From contig JAGKQI010000090.1 of assembly GCA_018806915.1 (NCBI GenBank), forward strand, positions 1,178,001-1,242,000: a stretch of 64,000 nucleotides of DNA, read 5' to 3'. This document shows, piece after piece, positions 54,078 through 63,390 of the stretch. Within the stretch, counting starts at the first letter, position 1; the number at the start of each line of letters is the position of its first letter. This DNA is from Phytophthora colocasiae (taxonomy: Eukaryota; Oomycota; Peronosporomycetes; Peronosporales; Peronosporaceae). A program made the translations under genes and the position numbers. The notes below the pieces were generated by a model. That model searched no databases. It saw only the letters and a program-made list of their open reading frames with translations, and was not told the origin of the DNA.

Positions 54078-55595
54078 ATGTCGGGAGCACTAGGATTGAG
54101 TCAACAGGGTGTGGAGCTGGAGAGCATCATGCGTAGTGTCGAAGGTGTGGAGCGAAAGACCCGCATCTTCTGCACACTCGGCCCGTCGTGTTGGACCGAA
54201 GAGGGGCTGGGTGAACTCATTGACGCCGGAATGAACGTAGCCCGCTTTAACTTCTCCCACGGAGACCATGCAAGCCACGCCGAGACGCTCAACCGACTGC
54301 GCGCGGCGTTGTCCACACGCCCACACAAGAACATCGCCATTATGCTGGACACCAAAGGCCCGGAGATCCGCACGGGTTTCCTGGCTAACAAGGACAAGAT
54401 CACCATCGAGAAGGGCTCCACACTAGAGCTCACTACGGACTACGAGTTCCTTGGAGATGAGACCAAGATCGCCTGCTCGTACCCGGAGCTCCCTCAGTCC
54501 GTCAAAGTTGGCGGCTCCATTCTTGTGGCCGACGGCTCTCTGGTACTTACAGTCACGGATATCAAGGAAGACGGCGTTGTGACTCGAGCTAACAACACAG
54601 CCACACTCGGAGAACGCAAGAACATGAACCTACCTGGATGCAAGGTGATGCTGCCAACCTTGACGGAGAAGGATGAGGACGACCTTGTTAACTTTGGCCT
54701 AGTGCACGGCGTTGACTACATTGCCGCATCGTTTGTACGCACAGGTACGGATATTGACAATATCCGTGAGGTGCTCGGTCCACGTGGCCGTGCTATCAAG
54801 ATTATCGCTAAGATTGAAAGTCAGGAAGGACTGGAGAACTTCGATGAGATCTTGGCCAAGACGGACGGCATCATGGTCGCCCGTGGTGATCTGGGTATGG
54901 AGATCCCGCCCGAGAAGGTGTTCCTGGCCCAGAAGATGATGATCCGCAAAGCCAACATCGCTGGTAAGCCCGTGGTGACTGCCACGCAGATGCTGGAGTC
55001 GATGATCAAGGCCCCGCGTCCGACCCGTGCAGAGTGCACGGATGTTGCCAACGCCGTTCTTGACGGCACGGACGCCGTGATGCTTTCGGGAGAAACCGCG
55101 AACGGTGATTACCCAACTGAGGCCGTGGTGATGATGTCGAAGATTTGTGTGCAAGCTGAGGGTGCCATCCACTATAACGAGTTATATCAAGCGCTGCACA
55201 ACTCGGTGCTCGATACGTACGGCCAAATGGACACACAGGAGGCCATCACGTCGTCGGCTGTGAAGACAGCCATTGACATCAACGCGAAAATGATTGTGGT
55301 GCTGACCGAGTCCGGCAACACGGCTCGCCTGGTGTCCAAGTTCCGTCCGTCGATGCCGGTGCTGGTGTTGACGGCTCTGGGTGGAACTGCTCGACAGGCT
55401 GAGGGCTTCAACAAGGGCGTCACTGCACGCTGCATGGGCTCGATGATCGGCACGGACTCGATCCTGTTCCGTGCAACGGACCTGGGCAAGCAATTCGGCT
55501 GGCTGAAGCCTGGCGACAATGTCGTCGCTTTGCACGGCATGGTGGAGGCTCGCTCGGGCTCGACCAACATGCTCAAGGTGCTGACTGTGGAATAA
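54078..55595 (+). CDS. Pyruvate kinase, copy PK6
   Basis: 505 residues, complete, starting MSGALGLSQQGVELE, so it pairs with PK1 (same length and N-terminus). Catalytic blocks are intact (NVARFNFSHGDH, AKIESQEG, MVARGDLGMEIP, KPVVTATQM). The C-domain keeps LVSKFRPSMP as in PK1. It closes the array on the right. Confidence 0.97.
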   Translation: MSGALGLSQQGVELESIMRSVEGVERKTRIFCTLGPSCWTEEGLGELIDAGMNVARFNFSHGDHASHAETLNRLRAALSTRPHKNIAIMLDTKGPEIRTGFLANKDKITIEKGSTLELTTDYEFLGDETKIACSYPELPQSVKVGGSILVADGSLVLTVTDIKEDGVVTRANNTATLGERKNMNLPGCKVMLPTLTEKDEDDLVNFGLVHGVDYIAASFVRTGTDIDNIREVLGPRGRAIKIIAKIESQEGLENFDEILAKTDGIMVARGDLGMEIPPEKVFLAQKMMIRKANIAGKPVVTATQMLESMIKAPRPTRAECTDVANAVLDGTDAVMLSGETANGDYPTEAVVMMSKICVQAEGAIHYNELYQALHNSVLDTYGQMDTQEAITSSAVKTAIDINAKMIVVLTESGNTARLVSKFRPSMPVLVLTALGGTARQAEGFNKGVTARCMGSMIGTDSILFRATDLGKQFGWLKPGDNVVALHGMVEARSGSTNMLKVLTVE

Positions 55596-55890
55596 CCAGA
55601 CGGTGTATTGCCATCCAACCTGCCAACCGGGGTCTTATGAGGCAGAGTTGAGGCAGCAAGAACTAACAACAAACAACAACACTAATCAAGCAATGTAGCT
55701 TCAATATTCAAAAGCAAACACTGTATGGCGTTCTTCAAACCGGATCGTCACCTGAAAAGCTCACAGCTTGCAGGCTACTCCAGCTCCGTGGCGTCGCCAT
55801 ATCATCGAAATCAAGTTGTCGCCTTGAAATTGGCGGCACCGAATTATTCGAGTTCGAACTGCATGACGCCAGGCCTATGCTGCTGTGGGG

Positions 55891-55908
55891 GCTCATTTTC
55901 CGAATTGC
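55891..55908 (+). promoter_or_regulatory. Initiator-like core promoter
   Basis: GCTCATTTTCCGAATTGC resembles the full GCTCATTYYNCAWTTT consensus (G replaces A after C). It lies 26-43 bp before the ATG at 55934. Confidence 0.7.
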
Positions 55909-55933
55909 ATTGCAGGACGCTGAGTTGAAGAGG

Positions 55934-56431
55934 ATGGAGAAAAGTGAGAGCAAAGCTATCCTCATGTTGGCGCCATTTACAAAGGTGTCAACGCTTCAGC
56001 TGCCTACCAGCGACTACGAGAAACTGCGTACCGATCTCTCCACCTACATCTCCTACTCCGGAAAACTGCGAGAGAGGCGTAAAGAGATCTACGAGGCGGA
56101 CCGACGTGGGACTCTGAAGGACCGACAAGCTCTCATGTTGTCGCTCGAAGTGGACAAGTGGAAGCGCGCGAGCGACAGGATGCGGCTGTCCGTGTGTGAC
56201 CAGCTCCGAGCACTGATCAACAACCATTTGAAGTCCAACCCGACCAAGACGAGCAATTCATCGGACGTGATAGTCAAATGCACTGAGTTGTGGCGCTCTA
56301 TCACCATCTCGGCTGTCAAAGAGGAGATATTCGAGAAGGAGCGGCTACTGAACAACGTTCGTCTACATGGCAAAAGCTGTGTATATGTGATAATGCGCAG
56401 TCGCTGGAGGGTTCGTCCACGGTCGTGGTAG
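55934..56431 (+). CDS. Hypothetical charged helical protein
   Basis: 165 residues from MEKSESKAILML. Largely charged and probably helical: LPTSDYEKLRTDLSTYISYS, RERRKEIYEADRR, KWKRASDRMRLSVCDQLRAL. No recognised domain. The last ~20 residues (CVYVIMRSRWRVRPRSW) are Arg-rich and could be read-through of an unspliced intron. The start rests on the initiator at 55891. Confidence 0.55.
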   Translation: MEKSESKAILMLAPFTKVSTLQLPTSDYEKLRTDLSTYISYSGKLRERRKEIYEADRRGTLKDRQALMLSLEVDKWKRASDRMRLSVCDQLRALINNHLKSNPTKTSNSSDVIVKCTELWRSITISAVKEEIFEKERLLNNVRLHGKSCVYVIMRSRWRVRPRSW

Positions 56432-56491
56432 GAGGGATATCAAGTTGAAGTTAAGAGTGATGGTCACTTGGTTTCCCTTTCCGCATCCTGT

Positions 56492-56508
56492 TCATTCTTC
56501 AATTTCCC
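56492..56508 (+). promoter_or_regulatory. Initiator + FPR core promoter
   Basis: TCATTCTTCAATTTCCC is an exact match to TCATTYYNCAWTTT, 21-37 bp before the ATG at 56529. It argues that the downstream frame is its own gene. Confidence 0.85.
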
Positions 56509-56528
56509 TCCATACAGGCACGTACGGT

Positions 56529-56975
56529 ATGAGCGAACAGCAGTTAGAGAGCAAGCAAGACGATGGCTCCGACGTGCGCGACAAGCTGCGAGTGCTGATC
56601 AAGTTCCACGACATCATCGGCAAGTCGATGCTCAAGATCCGCTCCGAGCAGAATCAGAGAGCTGCTGGATGTCCACGTGACTTAGCGACGGAGGAAGTGG
56701 AGGCCTCTCAACACCTCGTCATTTGTCTGCGCCTCATCGCGATAGCGACGACAGAAGAAGAACGAAACCAAGAGGAACAGCCGCCGAGCGTGTCGTATCT
56801 CCTCGCGAAGGAGATCCTCGAGATGGCTGGACGCAGCAACCAGATCGCGGAAGAGTATAACGCCCGGTGCACTCATCTGCAAGCGCAGAATCGCCGTCTT
56901 CAAGAGCATGACGAAATGAGCTCGGGTCTCATGCTTCTCTTCTTCATCGTAGCGGTCTACCTGTATTTCCGCTGA
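56529..56975 (+). CDS. Small tail-anchored protein of unknown function
   Basis: 148 residues from MSEQQLESKQDD. A mostly helical cytosolic part (RVLIKFHDIIGKSMLKI; NQIAEEYNARCTHLQAQNRR as coiled coil) is followed by a single C-terminal hydrophobic segment LMLLFFIVAVYLYF ending one residue before the stop. That is the layout of tail-anchored ER, Golgi or outer mitochondrial membrane proteins. A SNARE was considered, but no clear heptad-zero-layer motif is seen. Confidence 0.65.
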   Translation: MSEQQLESKQDDGSDVRDKLRVLIKFHDIIGKSMLKIRSEQNQRAAGCPRDLATEEVEASQHLVICLRLIAIATTEEERNQEEQPPSVSYLLAKEILEMAGRSNQIAEEYNARCTHLQAQNRRLQEHDEMSSGLMLLFFIVAVYLYFR

Positions 56976-57144
56976 AGTAGCGATTGCAGTCGTACCGACA
57001 ACTAACAACAAGCAACAACAAGAGACATTCAGTCTTATCAACCGTCATGACGTACAACAAGTGGTGAGTATTCCATGACATCTCGTCGCTGTATTTATCC
57101 ACCCGCTCCACCCACAGATGCCGCTCATGGGGGGAGCGGGGCGC

Positions 57145-57477
57145 TCAACGTTTCTTGAAACCATACTTCTTGCGCTCGTAGAAGAGATCTGTCTTAGAGC
57201 TGCCCAGGTTGACAATTTTGGGGCAGCCGTCGCGGTCCTTCTCCAGCTGCGTGCACTCGCGGCAATAGTAGGCATCCGAGATGCCTGGTCCGCCGCAGAT
57301 AACGCAGCGGCCCTGGTACGAACCGTAGTTGCACTCGTCACAGATGCGCACCAGCGTACACGGACGCACATACGAGTCGCAGATCACACACTTTCCGTCG
57401 TCCTTCTCGCACAGGCGGCCGATAGCAACGCCCGGCTGCTTGCGGCACATGACCAGATCTGGGTGGTGCTTCGCCAT
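57145..57477 (-). CDS. PHF5A: PHF5A/Rds3 splicing factor subunit
   Basis: 110 residues, the usual length of the family. [20 protein letters not shown] opens it, and multiple CxxC pairs (CVICDSY, CDECNYG, CVICGG, CRECTQ) bind zinc in the compact knot fold. It ends in the basic [11 protein letters not shown]5A is a core SF3b component of the U2 snRNP that helps bind the branch-point adenosine. No intron in the coding part; a Harbinger element sits about 125 bp upstream of its ATG. Confidence 0.97.
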   Translation of the reverse strand: MAKHHPDLVMCRKQPGVAIGRLCEKDDGKCVICDSYVRPCTLVRICDECNYGSYQGRCVICGGPGISDAYYCRECTQLEKDRDGCPKIVNLGSSKTDLFYERKKYGFKKR

Positions 57478-57598
57478 GGCTGCTTCGACTTCGTCAGTGG
57501 TTGTTCTGTTACACAAATGGCACACGAGATAGTTGTGGAAAAGCATATAATAGTTTATTAGATAGTGCTTACTGCTGATTGGCGGAATGTTTCGCGCC

Positions 57599-57601
57599 TT
57601 A
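57599..57601. repeat. TTA target site duplication, left
   Basis: TTA directly before the terminal repeat; matched by TTA at 60380-60382. Confidence 0.88.
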
Positions 57602-57626
57602 GAGCATCCCCACCGGTCACGGTAAA
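57602..57626 (+). repeat. Harbinger left terminal inverted repeat
   Basis: Pairs with 60355-60379; one T/C difference within the first ~26 bases. Confidence 0.9.
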
Positions 57627-57733
57627 AACGACACGGTAAAAAGATGTTTACCGTTAATCTTTCGTGTTTCCGTTTTGTTTTTACCGTATCCGTCTTGCTT
57701 CCCCACCGGGAACAGCAAAAATCGTGTAGCCCA

Positions 57734-59063
57734 ATGGACGCTCCCACCGCAGTGGATGCACAAGCGATTGTTAAACGACTCCTCGAGAAACACGCAGAGT
57801 GTGACGAAGATGAAAGGGAAGACCTACTCGTCCTCCGAGCAGCAGCCGACATCGTCACCGCAGCGCAACGTGCGCCCAAAGAGCGCAAACGAGGAGGATC
57901 GCTGCCTGGAAAGCAACCCAATATTGATCGTGACCATGCCGCTGGCCATGTTCGTCTCATGGCCGACTACTTCACGCCGATTCCACCTACCCAGCGCACA
58001 AGTTTCGTCGACGCTTTCGGATGTCCGCCGCGTGTTTGACCGTCTCTTGTACGGCGCTGTCGCCCGCGATCGGTACTTCGTGCAGAAGCCTGATGCGACT
58101 GGCAAGATGGGGCTATCGCCCTACCAGAAAGTGACAGCGGCACTTCGAATGTACTGCTACGGTGTAGCGGCCGACTCTGTCGACGAGTACGCGTATCGGG
58201 GAGTCCACTGCCCAAGAGAGTGCCAACCGGCTGTGCAAGGTCATCATCGAGGAGTTTGGTGACGAGTATTTGCGCCAGCCAACAGAAGCCGACATTGCAA
58301 AGCACACACGAATCAACTCACGTCGAGGATTTCCTGGCATGTTCGGCTCACTTGACTGCACCCACTGGATGTGGGAAGAACCGCCCCACGGCGTGGCGGG
58401 GCATGTTTCAAGATCGCAGTGGAACTGCGTCCATCGTAATGGAGGCGGTGGCCACGAGCAACCTGTGGATATGGCACTCATATATCGGGACGGCTGATCC
58501 AACAACGACATTAATATTGTGGATCGATCGCCACTCATCGTGAATTGGCTTCGCGCCATGCACCAGCGCACCAGTTTACTGTCAACGACCACGAGTACGA
58601 GACGTGCTACTTGCAAAGTGCGATGGGATCTACCCTCGGTGGAGCGTGTTTGTGAAGACTATCGCAAACCCATTGACAGAGAAAGAAAAGTGGTACGCGA
58701 AGAAGCAAGAAGCGATAAGAAAGGATGTTGAGCGCTGTTTCGGGGTGCTTCAAGGCCCGCTTTGCTATCCTCACCACGCCAGCCCGATCATGGAGTCATC
58801 AGCGGCTCTGCGAAACATGGAAGGCCCTGGTCATTCTTCACAACATGATCGTCGAGGATGAAGAGCTCTTCGATGAGGATCCGGATCGTGGATTTGATCC
58901 AGTTGTCGTCGCATCGGCGGCGAGAGAGCCCATGGAATTCGACCGCTTGCTGATGGAGATGGCTCGAATGCGGGACGTCACCGCCCACACGGCTCTGCAA
59001 AACGATCTGGTGGAACATCTATGGCAAACAAAGCAGCAGCACGAAGACTTTTTGAACGTCTAG
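57734..59063 (+). pseudogene. PIF/Harbinger DDE transposase, frameshifted
   Basis: Begins [20 protein letters not shown]. The frame shifts before FDRLLYGAVARDRYFVQKPD, and more shifts follow. Recognisable DDE_Tnp_4 pieces: LSPYQKVTAALRMYCYG, FGSLDCTHWMWE (first Asp), NDINIVDRS (second Asp), KDVERCFGVLQ (Glu), and LHNMIVEDE near the C-terminus. Parts lie in all three frames, so no active enzyme is encoded. Confidence 0.88.
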
Positions 59064-59127
59064 AACGTAATTGAATAGATAGGCTCGACGCAAAATCAAC
59101 GCGTACATGAATCTCCCACTTGAGCAC

Positions 59128-59966
59128 TCAGTCCTCCTCCACATTTACTACGACGCAGGTGTCGGTTGGGTGATGGCTGACAACTTCGATCGTCTCCGTC
59201 CTCGTTCTCCGAGACTTGAGCATCTGCGGCTTCCGTTTCCATCTGACGTAGGACCATGGCACGGCGCATTTTGAAGAAGCGCTGCGCGGTCGGGTCAAGA
59301 TTCCCTCAACGGAATGGTGAACAGTGCCATGTTGTTGGCATCCTCCATGAGCTTGACGCGCTTGGCACTTGCGCGTGCGGTCTGCAACGTTGCCGACGCG
59401 ATGCGCTTGTGTAGTCTCCATGATCGCAGCGTTCTTCGCCTCCTCCTTGGCAGCCTTGTTGCCAGTGGGTCGTTGAGCTGGTGCCGCGGATGGTGCTTGG
59501 ATCGAGGCACTCTGGCAGGCGTCTCCATCGGCCGACGGCTTCGGATCACGAAACGTCTCGCCACTTTGGCTCCGTCTCGAGAATACGCCAACAGTGGAGC
59601 AGTTTGAACGCGCTGGCTTGGACTTTTCTTTGATCCGGCGTTCTCCTTGTCGCTGTTCCTTCGACCATCGTTGCGTACACTTGCATGCCTCGCTTGATCT
59701 CATCGTCTTCATTTTCCAGAACGATGAAGAGCACGCACAGTTGCCATCGCACCCACAAACTTGGAGCATTCGGCGCTGATGACGCGCCACTTTGTCTCCA
59801 AAGAACGAAGCGATCGCTTGCTTCCGCCTTTGTGGTTGTTGAAGTGCTTCTCGACGCGCTCCCCAAACGTGCCACTCTTTGCCCGGTCCCCGTCACAGCG
59901 TCCGTGCCGATCGCGATGTATGACCGGCAGAGCTGATCTCCTCGGCTGTATCGAAGTTAGAACCAC
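59128..59966 (-). pseudogene. Harbinger-associated Myb/SANT-like protein, frameshifted
   Basis: Convergent to the transposase. A trihelix/Myb-like part (GERVEKHFNNHKG, RSLRSLETKWRVISAECSKF) is followed, in another frame, by FKLLHCWRILETEPKWRD, as in the DNA-binding partner protein of Harbinger elements. The rest is Ser/Ala-rich. At least one frameshift separates the pieces. Confidence 0.72.
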
Positions 59967-60354
59967 GCATTCTCACTACAGAAGACGGTGATCAGTATAC
60001 AAACATAACAGCGCGCGCGCAGACTTCTCACCTACCCTTTCTTGACGTCGTTGTCGCTGTCGAAGTGATGGGCCTTCGTCACGCCCGTCGCCGCCGGCGA
60101 AGTTTCCTTCAGCTTCTTTGTGATGTTCCTCTTTTTTGCAAAAATGGACTGATCCAAATCTGATAAAACGCTGATAATATTCTGATTCTCGGGATGCCGG
60201 AGTGGGTTCTGCGGAACTGCAAAACGGTCGAGTTTGCCGTGATTTTGGAAATTTGCCGGACGGAATTTGCCGTTCTGCCGTTTGCCGTGGCCCGGTGGGG
60301 AAGATAAATTGCAGCGGTAAAAATATTTTCCCGGTAAACCGTTTACCGGGATGT

Positions 60355-60379
60355 TTTGCCGTGACCGGTGGGGATGCTC
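60355..60379 (-). repeat. Harbinger right terminal inverted repeat
   Basis: Reads as the complement of the left end and is followed by TTA at 60380-60382. Confidence 0.9.
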
Positions 60380-60382
60380 TTA

Positions 60383-60812
60383 TGCTATCTGTTTAAACTT
60401 TAGGGTAAGGTCTTGAAGCAACCTAGTGCTCCTGCCGCGGCCGATCCACGTAGTTTGCTATTTGTAGTTGGTGGATAACCTACGTCTCTCTTTGCTGGAA
60501 GGGGCTGTAACTCTTGCTGCGTGCTCGCAGCGCCAAAATTGGCTTTCTCTACTGTGTACTTCCCGCTTACTTTTCATTTTCTGTACGCTGATTGGTTATA
60601 ATCTGAAGTAAGACAAAAGGAGGGATGATGACAAGTATAAGGAAGGGCGACGTCTATTTTCTTTAGTTTAATCCAGTGAAAATCGTCACACATCGAGCCA
60701 GTTCTCAAGGAATTTGTATGGTATAGTGAGATCCGCATTCTCCCTTTTGCCTTCGCTGACTATACGGCATACTCAAGCGAAGTCAAGACCCTCTGTACGC
60801 TACACGACTAGC
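60383..60812. other. Upstream region of the HMG-box gene
   Basis: No gene. GCATTCTCCCTTTTGCC at about 60733-60749 is a weak initiator-like match upstream of the ATG at 60813. Confidence 0.5.
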
Positions 60813-61508
60813 ATGGAACCACTTGCGGCGAATGAACATGTCGCCGGGGCTGCCTGGGCGGCCATCAAGACGGAGGCGACCGGCGGCAAGAAGCGCAAGC
60901 GGCTGCAGAAGAAGGCGCCCGGAGCCCCCAAGCGCGGCAAGTCTCCGTACATCCTGTTCTCCATGGAGAAGCGCGAGGAGATCAAGGCGACGATGCCCGA
61001 GAACTCCAAGGTGACGGACGTGATGCGCGCCATCGCCGACGCCTGGGGAAAGATGAGCGACGAAGACAAGCAGCCCTGGAAGATGGCGGCTGAGGCCGAC
61101 AAGCAGCGCTACGAGGAGGAGATGGCAGCTTACGACGGCCCTCTGCGCGTGCCCAACAAGCGCGCCAAGAAGCACCCGGACGCCCCCAAGCGCGCATCCT
61201 CTGCCTTCCTTTTCTACAGCCAAGTGATGCGTCCACGCATCAAGGCTGAGCACCAGGATATGAAGAACACGGAGATCTCGAAGCAGCTGGGCGAGGCCTG
61301 GTCCAAAGCTACGGATGAGCAGAAGGCCCCCTTCGTCGAGAAGGAGAAGGCCGACCGCGCGCGCTACAAACGCGAGATGGAGGAGTGGAACAGTCACAAG
61401 GCTGAGCGCGAGTACAACGAGTCCCAGCAGCAGTACAACAACTACGCCGCCATGACGGGCTTCGACCAGATCAGCTACACGGGCTCCTATTCAACCACGG
61501 AGGTGTAA
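60813..61508 (+). CDS. HMGB-like protein with two HMG boxes
   Basis: 231 residues from MEPLAANEHVAG. A Lys/Arg-rich stretch (GGKKRKRLQKKAPGAPKRG) precedes HMG box 1 (~45-110: SPYILFSMEKREEIKA, AWGKMSDEDKQPWKMAA). HMG box 2 (~130-200) has APKRASSAFLFYSQVMRPRI and GEAWSKATDEQKAPFVEKEK. The tail is Gln/Tyr/Asn-rich, not acidic as in animal HMGB. HMG boxes bind the minor groove and bend DNA. A longer frame opens at 60714 but only through TTG, so a presequence there is not supported. Confidence 0.92.
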   Translation: MEPLAANEHVAGAAWAAIKTEATGGKKRKRLQKKAPGAPKRGKSPYILFSMEKREEIKATMPENSKVTDVMRAIADAWGKMSDEDKQPWKMAAEADKQRYEEEMAAYDGPLRVPNKRAKKHPDAPKRASSAFLFYSQVMRPRIKAEHQDMKNTEISKQLGEAWSKATDEQKAPFVEKEKADRARYKREMEEWNSHKAEREYNESQQQYNNYAAMTGFDQISYTGSYSTTEV

Positions 61509-62089
61509 GTCTCCCACTCCGGTTTTTGCTGCCTTTGCATCCGATGTGTTGCAACAAAGGCTTCGCTTTTAAGGCCTCGACGCGCTCCCCCTCCGTCTAT
61601 TGAAGTGCCAGTCGCCGTCGCCGAGCAGAAAGGTGCATCTCCAGTTCTTGTCCTTGCATTGTGTACGTAGCATCCTTCCCTGCCGCATAATATGCTTTAA
61701 ACTTTTTCCGCATTCGCCTTCCGTCTGTCGTTTCATGGCGTCCATTTGCCTCTCAGGTGGGTAGTGGAATAGCGTCGCACTTAAACCAGCACTTGAGGCA
61801 AAAGATACGATTGGTGCCATTGCCGTGCAGTGCAGTGCATGGCGAGCGCACTTGGTCACCAGTAATTGCTTCATGGCGTTGTCGAGTTGGATGACCTCTG
61901 CTTAACACTCCTGCCAGCTCTGTGCACGTTCTAGCATGTCCTTAACTGGCTGTGCTGCACATGAGCTTGAAGCTCAAGATCTCTTTTGGTGTTGGGAATG
62001 CTATGTGTATTTGTTGTGATTAGAGATGGAACGAGAAACAATGCCTACAGCCCGCTCCTCCTGACGGAAGCATCGGGAGACCGTGCCAT
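61509..62089. other. Convergent intergenic region HMG/PGK
   Basis: 3' regions of two convergent genes; no gene seen. Confidence 0.6.
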
Positions 62090-63334
62090 TCACGCCGACG
62101 ACAGAGCGTCCACACCAGGCAGGACCTTGCCCTCCAAGAGCTCCAAACTGGCACCGCCACCCGTGCTCACGTGGGAGACCTTGTCCTCCGTGTTAAACTT
62201 GACGCAGCACGTGGCCGTGTCACCGCCGCCAATGATCGTGGTGGCGCCCAACTCAGTCGCCTTGACCACAGCGTCCATAACAGCCTTGGTGCCGTTGGCA
62301 AAGGCGTCGAACTCGAACACACCCATGGGGCCGTTCCACACGACAGTCTTGGCCTTGGTCACAGCGTCGCTGAACGCCTTCTGGGACTTGGGGCCGACAT
62401 CCAGACCCATCCAACCAGCAGGGATACCCTCGTCCTGGGTGGCCTCCTTCTTGGCGGCGTCCGCGGCAAACTTGTCGGCAACAACGAAGTCATCAGGCAG
62501 GTGCAGGGTAACACCCTTGGCCTTGGCCTTCTCCACGATCTCTGGCACAATCTTGGCACCCTCAGCGTCGTACAGTGAATTGGCGATCTCCATGTTGTTG
62601 ATCACCTTCTTGAAGGTGTAGGCCATGCCGCCACCGATGACCATCTCGTCGACCTTGTCGAGCATGTTCATGATGAGCTGGATCTTGTCAGCGACCTTAG
62701 CGCCACCCAGGATCGACACAAACGGGCGCTGGGGAGCGTCCAGGGCCTTGGCAAAGTACACGAGCTCCTTGTCCAACAAGAAACCGGCAGCCTTCACCGG
62801 GAGGTCCACGCCCACCATGGAGCTGTGGGCGCGGTGGGCCGTGCCGAAGGCGTCGTTCACGTACACGTCACCGAGCTTGCTGAGCGAGGCGCGGAAGGCA
62901 GCCACGGCCTCAGGCGAGGCCTTGACCTTGTTGCCCTCGGCGTCCTTGCCCTTGCCTTCCTCCTCGACGTGGAAACGCAGATTCTCAAGCAGAATGACGC
63001 TGCCCTCGGCGGGGTTAGCGCACGCAGCCTCGACCTCAGGGCCGACGCAGTCCTTGAGGAAAGTGACCTTGCGGCCGAGCTTCTGCTCCACAGCGACGGC
63101 CACGGGGGCCAGCGAGTCCTTGGCCTTCGGTTTGCCCTCAGGGCGGCCCAGGTGCGACATCAGCACAACGGCCTTGGCGCCCTGGTCCAGCACGTACTGC
63201 ACGGTGGGCAGCGCGGCGTCGATGCGCTGCGTGTTGGAGATGGAGCCGTCCTGGGCGAAGGGCACGTTGAAGTCCACGCGGATAAGCACGCGCTTGCCCT
63301 TGACGTCCACGTTCTTGATGCTGAGCTTGGCCAT
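62090..63334 (-). CDS. PGK: Phosphoglycerate kinase
   Basis: 414 residues from [16 protein letters not shown], the usual PGK length. It makes ATP and 3-phosphoglycerate from 1,3-bisphosphoglycerate and ADP. Family blocks: [88 protein letters not shown], and [10 protein letters not shown] near the C-terminus. No targeting presequence is seen, so it is the cytosolic enzyme. The frame extends to 63427, but the initiator at 63371-63390 fits the ATG at 63334. Confidence 0.97.
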   Translation of the reverse strand: MAKLSIKNVDVKGKRVLIRVDFNVPFAQDGSISNTQRIDAALPTVQYVLDQGAKAVVLMSHLGRPEGKPKAKDSLAPVAVAVEQKLGRKVTFLKDCVGPEVEAACANPAEGSVILLENLRFHVEEEGKGKDAEGNKVKASPEAVAAFRASLSKLGDVYVNDAFGTAHRAHSSMVGVDLPVKAAGFLLDKELVYFAKALDAPQRPFVSILGGAKVADKIQLIMNMLDKVDEMVIGGGMAYTFKKVINNMEIANSLYDAEGAKIVPEIVEKAKAKGVTLHLPDDFVVADKFAADAAKKEATQDEGIPAGWMGLDVGPKSQKAFSDAVTKAKTVVWNGPMGVFEFDAFANGTKAVMDAVVKATELGATTIIGGGDTATCCVKFNTEDKVSHVSTGGGASLELLEGKVLPGVDALSSA

Positions 63335-63370
63335 TGTGGCTGGAGGAGTGATGGTCACTTGTCGACTTCG

Positions 63371-63390
63371 AGGTGAATTCGAGAATGAGA
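63371..63390 (-). promoter_or_regulatory. Initiator-like core promoter of PGK
   Basis: The minus strand reads TCTCATTCTCGAATTCACCT, close to TCATTYYNCAWTTT (G for C), 37-56 bp before the ATG. Confidence 0.7.

Larger units (their letters stand above)
57602..60379 (+). mobile_element. PIF/Harbinger DNA transposon, decayed
   Basis: A 2778-bp element with terminal inverted repeats GAGCATCCCCACCGGTCACG (left) and its complement at the right end, flanked by TTA duplications, the hallmark of PIF/Harbinger. Inside are a DDE transposase remnant on plus and a Myb-like gene remnant on minus, the usual two-gene content. The ends are rich in GGTAAA/TTTACC and TTTGCCG words. Confidence 0.92.

Noticed and set aside
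60714..60812. N-terminal extension of the HMG protein that looks like a mitochondrial presequence
   Set aside because: The frame opens with TTG and has no in-frame ATG before 60813; the ATG at 60718 is in another frame.
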